Shown in pieces: positions 58,000 to 64,000 of a stretch of DNA of 64,000 nt (its first letter is position 1; the number at the start of each line of letters is the position of its first letter). Made by a program: the position numbers and the translations under genes. The stretch is from NCBI GenBank assembly GCA_013297745.1, contig JAAFIM010000003.1:1-64000 (forward strand), written 5' to 3'. The notes below the pieces were generated by a model. The model worked only from the letters and a program-made list of their open reading frames with translations, did no database searches and was not told the DNA's origin. The stretch is from Chitinophagales bacterium. GTDB taxonomy: Bacteria > Bacteroidota > Bacteroidia > Chitinophagales > Saprospiraceae.

Positions 58000-58302
58000 T
58001 CAAAAAATAACCGCGCTGCTATCCCAATCAAATTTGGTATTGAGTATTTGCTCCATCTGTTTTAATTTATACGGCAACGGACTAGCAAAACCATCCTCTA
58101 TCAAAGACAAAGATACAGCTGAAACCCCCAAACTATCCGCCAATTGCTGCTGCGAAATTTGTTGCGCCAAACGCACTTTGCGTATCTGCTCGCCTATAGG
58201 ATTAAGCGGTGGATTTACAACGTTTTGTTTTGACCCACAAGCCCAAATGCCCAAAGCCAACAGCGCAACCACAAAAAAAAACCGATATTTTAATCCGCAC
58301 AT
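58000..58302 (-). CDS. Lipoprotein with a helix-turn-helix (XRE/Cro-like) domain
   Basis: 100 residues. Residues 1-22 form a lipoprotein signal (YRFFFVVALLALGIWAC, cysteine at 22 followed by GSK). Residues about 36-90 form an XRE-type HTH: IGEQIRKVRLAQQISQQQLADSLGVSAVSLSLIEDG. A DNA-binding fold behind an export signal is unexpected. Either the domain acts outside the cytosol as a protein-binding module, or an internal start is used, although no Met follows before the HTH. Divergent from the S24 repressor at 58496. Confidence 0.7.
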   Translation of the reverse strand: MCGLKYRFFFVVALLALGIWACGSKQNVVNPPLNPIGEQIRKVRLAQQISQQQLADSLGVSAVSLSLIEDGFASPLPYKLKQMEQILNTKFDWDSSAVIF

Positions 58303-58495
58303 ACGCTATACTTTTTATCTCTATTAGCTACCCAAAGACAGCTTTTTATAATTTTTAAGCAAATTTTTAACCAATAAATTCAAAAAAAATTGTATAAAAT
58401 ATAAAAAATCAACATAAAACTTGTATATTTGCCACAGACAAAGTATTAATTTACAACATTTTGTTTTAAAACATACAAACTGTAAAACTTATCTT

Positions 58496-59170
58496 ATGGA
58501 ACACGAACAAAAAAAAGAGTTTGCCCTACGTTTTAATAAATTATTTGAACAATTAAAAGCAGATGGCAAAATTAAAAACAAGTCGGCTATGGGCGAGTTG
58601 TTGGGCTCTTACAATCATATTATTAAAGAAATTTTGGATGGACGGCGTACCCTTACTATAGAACAAATACATAAATTATCCACGCATTTTGGGGTCAATA
58701 CCAACTATCTTTTTGGATTTAGCGAACAAATGTTTTTGGCAGAATCTAGCCCCACAAAAGGTAATATCACTTTGGTGGTACAAAAAGCTCAAGCGGGTTA
58801 TGCTTTACAGCCTGACAATAATCATTTTTTACAAAATCAACCCAGTTTTAGCTTGCCTCAAATGGAAGGGCAATTATTTGCGTTTGAAATTAGCGGCGAT
58901 AGTATGCTCCCCCATATAGCAGATGGCGATTTATTGATTTGTGAAGACATTGAGCGCGGGCAACCCCTAAAAGATAATGCGGTTTATGTGGTCGTCACCG
59001 ATACTGTAGTAGCCAAACGGGTGCAACAAATCCGCGATAATCAAGGATTACAAAAATTGCGGTTGCTATCAGACAACAGCCCCTTGTATCAACCTTATGA
59101 GGTAGAATTGAACGAAGTGCGAAAAATGTTTAAAGTAAAGCGAAAAATTAGCAACCAAAACATTTTATAA
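58496..59170 (+). CDS. LexA/CI-like repressor with S24 peptidase domain
   Basis: 224 residues from ATG 58496; the frame upstream (58421) overlaps the -7 element TATATTTG at 58424-58431. N-terminal HTH (about 10-70: KSAMGELLGSYNHIIKEILDG), hinge with an Ala-Gly pair at about 100 (KAQAGY), and an S24 domain with serine 136 (SGDSMLPHIADGDLL) and lysine 174 (VVAKRV). The pair suggests RecA-stimulated self-cleavage, hence a damage- or stress-responsive switch. A MITE lies directly after the stop codon and the retron locus begins 400 bp downstream, so control of that locus is possible but unproven. Confidence 0.85.
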   Translation: MEHEQKKEFALRFNKLFEQLKADGKIKNKSAMGELLGSYNHIIKEILDGRRTLTIEQIHKLSTHFGVNTNYLFGFSEQMFLAESSPTKGNITLVVQKAQAGYALQPDNNHFLQNQPSFSLPQMEGQLFAFEISGDSMLPHIADGDLLICEDIERGQPLKDNAVYVVVTDTVVAKRVQQIRDNQGLQKLRLLSDNSPLYQPYEVELNEVRKMFKVKRKISNQNIL

Positions 59171-59171
59171 A

Positions 59172-59409
59172 CTGACCTTTCGCAGTTAAAAAATTTGGTG
59201 GATTGAAAAAAATAACAGTGTGCGCTCAATAGCGTGGGGTTTTACACCCCACGCACAAAAATGGTAAAAAATGTTATATTTTCTATTTTTTTATGGAAAA
59301 TTTATCAGCGCGCGGGGTATAAAACCCCACGCTATTGAGCGCATATAGGAAAATTTAACTGCAAAAAACTAATTGTAAAAAAAATGAAAAATATACTGCG
59401 AAAGGTCAG
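59172..59409. mobile_element. MITE family 1 (CTGACC ends), copy 2
   Basis: 238 bp, nearly identical to 31751-31989. Ends CTGACCTTTCGCAGT / ACTGCGAAAGGTCAG; 7-bp duplication TTATAAA (59165-59171 and 59410-59416). The duplication includes the TAA stop of the upstream repressor gene. Confidence 0.93.
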
Positions 59410-59574
59410 TTATAAATTCTCGCGGCAAAATTTAGCGTTTATTTTTGCGCAAAGCTACAGCTTTTTATTTAGTTGGCAAATTTTTTTTAAAAAATGCTTT
59501 TTTTTAACCATAAAATGTATCTTTGCGCTCGCTTATTTCGTAATTAGGTTTTTTGTTTCTAAAATATAAATACT

Positions 59575-61242
59575 ATGCAATTTAATTATAAATATGGTGG
59601 TACAAGCCAAGCCAGCAGCAACGCTCAAGCTACCAATATGTCTTTTGCGCCCGATACATTGCGCCAACCTACTTTTTTTGTGGGCAAATTGGCCAAACAC
59701 GTAGCTTTTAGAGAGGCTATTTCTGCCCTCAATGCTGTTGTTGTTTCCGATTTGCGGTTCAAACCCAAAGACAAAACCGAATACTTGGCTTGGGCAAAAG
59801 CGCAAGAAGAGCGTTGGCTAGCCGAATATGTGGGCGCGAAAATCAACTTGAGCGAGCTACAAGACAAGATAAAAAATATCAACGCTCAAATCGCGCAAGT
59901 GGATAAAGAGCAGCAGAAAACAACGGAGGTTTATTATAAAGCCAAACGCAGCTATTTTGATTATTTGTACAAAAAAGATATTGACGCGTGGATAGTTTTA
60001 GACCCAGTGATTACGATTCATCCCGACGCTGTATTTTTTGAATGTTTTAGCCAGGACGAAAGCACTTACGGCAAATTGAGCTGTAATTATAACGTGTTTA
60101 AAGAAATCAACGAGTTTGAATGTGGCACAACTAATATTGATTATTCTGCCGCGCTTTACAACGAATTTCAAAAAATCCGCGACTACAAAGAAACCGAGTT
60201 CAAAATTGACCCGTCAGGCTTTGAGGTGCAAACAGGTACAGAAGATTTGTACAAAGAGGTAAAAATTGACCTACCAGATTCTTGGGTAAGGGGATTTTTG
60301 CAGGTGAGTTCGGCTATGACTATGCCCGCTACAGTTTTGGAGTTGCAACCGATGGATATTCACAGTTTGTGCTTGTATTTACGCCGTTTCAAAGAAAAAC
60401 ACGGACCGCGCTCTTTGCGCTTCCAACTAAACCCTGGCCAGCCGATAAAAGTCGTGTTTGAACCCTGGAATTATGAGTTGGTGTTTGAACGTTCTATTTT
60501 CAAAGGGGACAAAGCTCAAGAAGTGCGCATTTGGGGTAGAAAACGTTTGCTTACTTTGGAGCGTTTGATACCAATAGCCAAGCGTTTCATCATCACTTTA
60601 TTAGGTTCTGGCTTGCCCTCTTTCTACGAAGCGGATTTGGGCGATATGAGTTACACTTTGGGTTTATCTGGTTGGACTAGCAACGATTGGTCTCGCGCTG
60701 GCAACTTTGATTTGTTAGCTCCCCGCACCCAAACCGATAGCATTACCCAAAATTTGGTTTTCCAAACCTTAAAACAAACCTGGTACGCTACCGAAACCGA
60801 CTTAGCCAAAAAATTAAACCTAACCCCCGACGTAATCGCTGGCAGTTTGTCCGCTTACACTCAGGCTGGGCGGGTTATTTACGATAGCTATAATAAGGTA
60901 TTCCGCGCGCGCGAACTCAGCCGCGAGCCGTTGGATATGAAAACTTTGCGCTTTGCTTCCCCACAAGAGGAATTGGCGAATAAATTGATAGCTGAAAATA
61001 AAGTAACCGTCAGCGCGGAAGAATTAGCGGATGGCAAAACTCGCCTCACGGGTACGGTAAGACAAGGTAACCAAACTTATCATCCTACTCTTGTTATTGA
61101 TGCCGATGATAGAATGATAGAAGCCGTTTGCGATTGCAATTTTTATAATATGAACAAACTCCGCAAAGGTCCTTGCGAGCATATTTTGGCTTTGCGTATG
61201 GCTTTCAACGCGAAAAAAGCTAAATTAGCGCTAATTTTTTAA
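59575..61242 (+). CDS. Winged-helix/SWIM zinc-finger protein, probable retron partner
   Basis: 555 residues. N-terminal part (about 1-330) of unknown fold with DLRFKPKDKTEYLAWAKAQEERW and FEPWNYELVFERSIF. A winged-helix segment follows at about 385-445 (FQTLKQTWYATETDLAKKLNL and AYTQAGRVIYD). The SWIM zinc finger is C519-x-C521-x12-C534-x-H536 near the C-terminus. SWIM domains bind nucleic acid or protein. This winged helix plus SWIM arrangement matches the accessory protein I remember for type XIII retrons, and a retron ncRNA and reverse transcriptase lie immediately downstream. A -7 element TATCTTTG sits at 59518-59525. Confidence 0.8.
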   Translation: MQFNYKYGGTSQASSNAQATNMSFAPDTLRQPTFFVGKLAKHVAFREAISALNAVVVSDLRFKPKDKTEYLAWAKAQEERWLAEYVGAKINLSELQDKIKNINAQIAQVDKEQQKTTEVYYKAKRSYFDYLYKKDIDAWIVLDPVITIHPDAVFFECFSQDESTYGKLSCNYNVFKEINEFECGTTNIDYSAALYNEFQKIRDYKETEFKIDPSGFEVQTGTEDLYKEVKIDLPDSWVRGFLQVSSAMTMPATVLELQPMDIHSLCLYLRRFKEKHGPRSLRFQLNPGQPIKVVFEPWNYELVFERSIFKGDKAQEVRIWGRKRLLTLERLIPIAKRFIITLLGSGLPSFYEADLGDMSYTLGLSGWTSNDWSRAGNFDLLAPRTQTDSITQNLVFQTLKQTWYATETDLAKKLNLTPDVIAGSLSAYTQAGRVIYDSYNKVFRARELSREPLDMKTLRFASPQEELANKLIAENKVTVSAEELADGKTRLTGTVRQGNQTYHPTLVIDADDRMIEAVCDCNFYNMNKLRKGPCEHILALRMAFNAKKAKLALIF

Positions 61243-61334
61243 CCAAAAACAAATAAAAATGTCTTAAAATTGATTTTTTTTGTATAAAAATGATATTTTT
61301 TGCAACTTTTTTTAGTATTATGGGTATAATCCCC

Positions 61335-61364
61335 TTGACAAGTTAAGAAACATACTTATCTTTG
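61335..61364 (+). promoter_or_regulatory. Promoter of the retron ncRNA
   Basis: TTG at 61335-61337 (CTTGACA), spacer 19 bp, TATCTTTG at 61357-61364. The predicted start, near 61371, is about 36 nt before the ncRNA a1 arm. Confidence 0.78.
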
Positions 61365-61406
61365 TGGCATCGTTTTAATCACGAAAGAAATAAGTCAATT
61401 TTGAAT

Positions 61407-61654
61407 TTTTGGTATTGTGCGCCCTGAACCTTGCAAACTGAATGTTGTTTCGGCATTCCTGCTAACAGACCCAATCACGCATCACTAAGCAAAATCTTTA
61501 TGATGCTAATGGGGGTGTCGGGGTACTAGGGGACTAATTAACGGTTTTAAGTCTTTGGACTTTCAATTAGTCCCCTAGTACCCCGACACCCCCATTAGCT
61601 GGAGTTGATTTTCTTAGCCCTAAGAATGAACGAAGGCGCGCCACAATAACAAAA
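61407..61654 (+). ncRNA. Retron msr-msd ncRNA
   Basis: The a1 arm TTTTGGTATTGTGCGCC (61407-61423) pairs with the a2 arm GGCGCGCCACAATAACAAAA (61635-61654): TTTTG/CAAAA, one mismatch, TATTGTG/CACAATA, a 3-nt bulge, CGCC/GGCG. The msr part holds the hairpin GAATG-TTGTTTCGG-CATTC (61440-61458), whose loop equals that of Ec86 (GGATG...CATCC there, from memory). The msd part is a perfect 35-bp stem, 61505-61539 with 61565-61599, and a 25-nt loop that can fold AAGTC/GACTT. Preceded by a promoter, followed by a terminator. The branching guanosine cannot be fixed from sequence alone. Confidence 0.88.
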
Positions 61655-61664
61655 CTTATCCGAA

Positions 61665-61699
61665 ACACCAACGTATTTGATACGCTGGTGTTTTTTTTT
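61665..61699 (+). terminator. Terminator after the retron ncRNA
   Basis: Stem ACACCA-A-CGTAT / ATACG-C-TGGTGT (one mismatch) with loop TTG, followed by nine T. It makes the ncRNA a separate short transcript, with possible read-through. Confidence 0.85.
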
Positions 61700-61741
61700 G
61701 CTTTTTTTTTCAATCATCACCACATATTTTTCAACAACACT

Positions 61742-62335
61742 ATGAGCATTTTCTCCCACGATGATTTTATCATCGACCAAAAGGTTAATTTCTTCCAATT
61801 TGGCAATACTTACCAAATTTTAAACCGCCAAAACCAACCTATCGGCCGCATCCAACAGATTTTAACTGGCTTTCAAAAGTTTTTAAGATTGTTGGTACAC
61901 AAAAAAAACCTGCCTTTTTTATTCCAAATACAAAATGCAGACGGACAGGTAGAAGCTTCTTTACAACGCGGTTGGAGTTTTTTTGGTTATGCTGCTGTCT
62001 CCATTTTGGATGCAAACGGGCAACAAATTGGCACGATTGAACGTAGATTTACTTTCGTAACCCCCACTTTTGAGATAAAAGATAGACGCGGCGCACTCAT
62101 CGCCAAAATTACAGGCAATTGGATAGCTTGGACGTTTAAAATAGAAAACCCACAGGGCGAAACAATCGGCACTATTGATAAAAATTGGGCTGGTTTGGCT
62201 ATGGAAATGTTCACTTTTGCGGATAAATATCGGGTACAAATCGCCGCAGATTATCCCGAAGCAGAACATAAAGTCGCTATCTTGTTGAGTGCCGTAACTA
62301 TTGATATGTTATTGAAAGAATCAGAAAAATCATAA
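61742..62335 (+). CDS. Scramblase/LURP-one (tubby-like) family protein
   Basis: 197 residues from ATG 61742. Start SIFSHDDFIIDQKVNFFQFGNTY and repeated beta hairpins of the type D.NGQQIGTIERRF, FEIKDRRGALIAKITG, FKIENPQGETIGTIDKNW, and the end AAITID-like VTIDMLLKES: the phospholipid scramblase/LURP-one barrel with a C-terminal helix. No signal peptide. Bacterial members are widespread and their function is unknown; a lipid- or membrane-linked role is assumed from the fold. It sits between the retron ncRNA and the reverse transcriptase, the effector position in Ec86-like operons, but a terminator precedes it and 102 bp with repeats follow. Confidence 0.8.
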   Translation: MSIFSHDDFIIDQKVNFFQFGNTYQILNRQNQPIGRIQQILTGFQKFLRLLVHKKNLPFLFQIQNADGQVEASLQRGWSFFGYAAVSILDANGQQIGTIERRFTFVTPTFEIKDRRGALIAKITGNWIAWTFKIENPQGETIGTIDKNWAGLAMEMFTFADKYRVQIAADYPEAEHKVAILLSAVTIDMLLKESEKS

Positions 62336-62380
62336 TTAGTTTTTAGTGGTTAGTGATTAGTTTTTAATTGTATTTTTTTC

Positions 62381-62422
62381 ACTCCCCACCTCTCACCTCT
62401 CACTCCCCACCTCTCACCTCTC
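62381..62422. repeat. Two tandem 21-bp repeats before the reverse transcriptase
   Basis: ACTCCCCACCTCTCACCTCTC twice in direct tandem, a pyrimidine-rich tract 16 bp ahead of the RT start codon. Confidence 0.85.
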
Positions 62423-62437
62423 AATCCTTTATAAATT

Positions 62438-64000
62438 ATGGAAAATAACGAACAACCGCGCACGCGGCAGCAGATTTACGACGCTATAGCTCAGGCTGGC
62501 ACAAAAGAAGAATTTGTTTTATCGGAAATGAAGCGTTTGGGCTTTTGGGATATTACCAAAGAAGTTCCCAAAGAGTCCGAAGAATTGCGCCTCAAACGCC
62601 AAGAGTTGGTAAAACAGCTCAATGACTTGCTCAAAGTCCAACAACAATATGGCGACAGTCAAAAATTGTTGAAAGAAATGCGCGCCGAGCGTATGGCCAA
62701 CGCCCTCAAAAAACGGGAAGAAACCAAAGCCCGCCGCATAGCCAACCGAAACGAAAAAGCGCGCCTTTGGGCGGAAAGCCAAGCGCAAGATATTACCTAT
62801 TTGGGCGAGGATGTATCGGGTGGTTTGAACCAAAAACAATCCGACACAGCCAAATTGCAACAATTGGGGCTGCCCGCCTATAACAATGTGTTGGAATTGG
62901 CGCAAGCAATGGGCGTATCTATGAGCGAGTTGCGATTTTTGGCATTTGATAGACGCACTAGCCGCGTTAGTCATTATCAACGGTTTGAAATACCCAAGAA
63001 AACGGGCGGCACGCGCAAAATTTCCGCTCCTATGCCCCGTCTAAAAAAGGCGCAGTATTGGATTTTACAGAATATACTCTATCCTTTGCACACGCACAAA
63101 GCCGCGCACGGGTTTGTACCCCAATTATCTATAGTTACAAACGCCCAAAACCACGTGGGCAAAGAGGTTTTAATCAATATAGACCTCAAAAACTTTTTCC
63201 CTACCGTTACTTACCGCCGCATCAAAGGTATGTTTGTAGCTTTGGGTTATTCCGAGCAGTTGGCGACGATTTTCGCGCTGTTATGTTCAGAACCCGATGT
63301 GGATAAGGTAGAATTAGACGGCAAAACCTTTTTTGTAACGCGCGGCGAACGCTTATTGCCTCAAGGCGCGCCCACAAGTCCAGCTTTGACCAACATTATT
63401 TGTTACAAATTGGATATTAGATTGGCGGGTATGGCTGCCAAATTCGATTTTACCTACTCCCGCTACGCCGACGACATCAGTTTATCCGCTATGGATAGCC
63501 GTTATATCAATTTAGCTTTGCGCCAAGCCGAACAAATTATCACCGATGAGGGTTTTATTATCAACCCCAACAAAGTACAAGTGATGCGCAAAGGCGCGCA
63601 AAAAGAAGTTACGGGTATAGTCGTTAATGAAAAGTTGAACGTTAGCAAATCTCACCTCAAACAATTCCGCGCTGTGTTGCATACCCTTGCCAACAAAGGA
63701 GCGGACAAGGTTGTTTTCGGTGGTGCTAATTTGGAACTGTCTATACGCGGTTTTGCTCAGTTTGTGAAGATGGTTAATCCCGAAAAGGGGGAAAAATTGG
63801 TGCAAGAAGCCAACGAAATCCTTTCCCGTGAGGATATACGCCAACAATTGGATAAATTGAAAGGTACTAAACCCGCCAAATTTAGCCGCCGCCCCGCCAA
63901 AACTGAAGAAAAAGTGGTTGAAACCAAACCCAAAGCTGATATTATTGATAATAATTCTAATAATAATAACGCAGCAACCGATTGGTGGGATATTTTTGCC
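62438..64000 (+). CDS. Retron-type reverse transcriptase with N-terminal extension (3' end outside window)
   Basis: ATG 62438, open for 521 codons to the window edge. Residues 1-175 are an extension: a helical start (FVLSEMKRLGFWD), a long Lys/Arg/Glu/Gln-rich coiled coil (about 45-115), then YLGEDVSGGL and MGVSMSELRFLAFDRR. RT motifs follow: HYQRFEIPKKTGGTRKISAP (about 179), HGFVPQLSIVTNA, DLKNFFP (D249), LPQGAPTSPALTN (307), YSRYADDISLS (Y343-A-D345-D346) and the retron-type VTGIVVN (391-397). There is no maturase or endonuclease domain. After about 470 comes a low-complexity Asn/Lys-rich tail. It makes msDNA from the ncRNA at 61407. Confidence 0.93.
   Translation, partial: MENNEQPRTRQQIYDAIAQAGTKEEFVLSEMKRLGFWDITKEVPKESEELRLKRQELVKQLNDLLKVQQQYGDSQKLLKEMRAERMANALKKREETKARRIANRNEKARLWAESQAQDITYLGEDVSGGLNQKQSDTAKLQQLGLPAYNNVLELAQAMGVSMSELRFLAFDRRTSRVSHYQRFEIPKKTGGTRKISAPMPRLKKAQYWILQNILYPLHTHKAAHGFVPQLSIVTNAQNHVGKEVLINIDLKNFFPTVTYRRIKGMFVALGYSEQLATIFALLCSEPDVDKVELDGKTFFVTRGERLLPQGAPTSPALTNIICYKLDIRLAGMAAKFDFTYSRYADDISLSAMDSRYINLALRQAEQIITDEGFIINPNKVQVMRKGAQKEVTGIVVNEKLNVSKSHLKQFRAVLHTLANKGADKVVFGGANLELSIRGFAQFVKMVNPEKGEKLVQEANEILSREDIRQQLDKLKGTKPAKFSRRPAKTEEKVVETKPKADIIDNNSNNNNAATDWWDIFA

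Noticed and set aside
58421-58495. Upstream extension of the S24 repressor
   Set aside because: Overlaps the -7 element TATATTTG; ATG 58496 gives the normal HTH N-terminus.
61505-61599. Terminal inverted repeats of a tiny transposon or a plain terminator
   Set aside because: The stem has no T run and no target duplication, and lies between a1 and a2 arms that pair with each other. The msd interpretation explains more.
62519-62980. 153-codon minus-strand frame inside the RT gene
   Set aside because: Antisense to the coiled-coil N-terminus of the RT; no protein family character.
62438-64000. Group II intron or diversity-generating RT
   Set aside because: There is no maturase or HNH domain and no intron domain V structure. 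No template/variable repeat pair was seen. The VTGIVVN motif and the msr-msd upstream fit a retron.

Overview
The window is a chromosomal segment of a low-GC member of the Bacteroidota. The evidence is the gene order rplM-rpsI-rpsB-tsf, two proteins with type IX secretion C-terminal sorting domains, several families typical of the phylum (DUF4290, DUF5685, PorT-like barrel), weak or absent Shine-Dalgarno sites, and promoters of the TTTG-N19/20-TAnnTTTG type. I cannot name a genus.

Layout. 0-10 kb is housekeeping: hemB, kbl, aroQ, a BtuB-like TonB receptor, a secreted esterase, tatD, tcdA and an RsmB-type rRNA methyltransferase. 9.9-11.9 kb is a small cluster of unknown genes broken by repeats. 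11.9-18.7 kb carries a hybrid histidine kinase, dprA, dnaG and lptB on the minus strand. 18.9-28.1 kb holds LysE, LysM, DUF2147, DUF4290, a queuosine-precursor transporter, a CrtI-like oxidoreductase, folE, tRNA-Ala(GGC) and a helical-repeat protein. 28.3-31.1 kb is a large type IX secreted protein. 31.2-38.5 kb is an LRR gene broken by a MITE, followed by four secreted YD-repeat-like paralogues with MITE-like elements between most of them. 38.5-41.0 kb is a small accessory island: an XRE regulator, a protein like the N-terminal domain of contractile-injection-system ATPases, a toxin-like protein and two paralogous lipoproteins. 41.1-43.8 kb is the ribosomal protein/EF-Ts operon. 44-56.3 kb has DUF1015, a heme-motif type IX secreted protein, DUF5685, several unknown exported proteins, a PorT-like barrel and a uridine kinase. 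56.8-59.2 kb has a coiled-coil protein, a lipoprotein with an HTH domain, and a LexA/CI-like S24 repressor.

The most notable locus is at the right edge (59.6-64.0 kb): a retron. A winged-helix/SWIM zinc-finger gene is followed by a complete ncRNA unit with its own promoter, a1/a2 complementary ends, an msr hairpin whose 9-nt loop equals that of Ec86 as I remember it, a perfect 35-bp msd-type stem, and a terminator. Next come a scramblase/LURP-one-like gene in the position often held by retron effectors and a retron-type reverse transcriptase (YADD, VTGIVVN) that runs off the window. The reverse transcriptase has a basic, helical N-terminal extension of about 175 residues. The SWIM partner recalls the poorly studied type XIII retrons; the scramblase-like gene is not part of any retron type I know.

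The window is also rich in small non-autonomous elements. At least four families are present, two with clear terminal inverted repeats and target-site duplications. No transposase is present.
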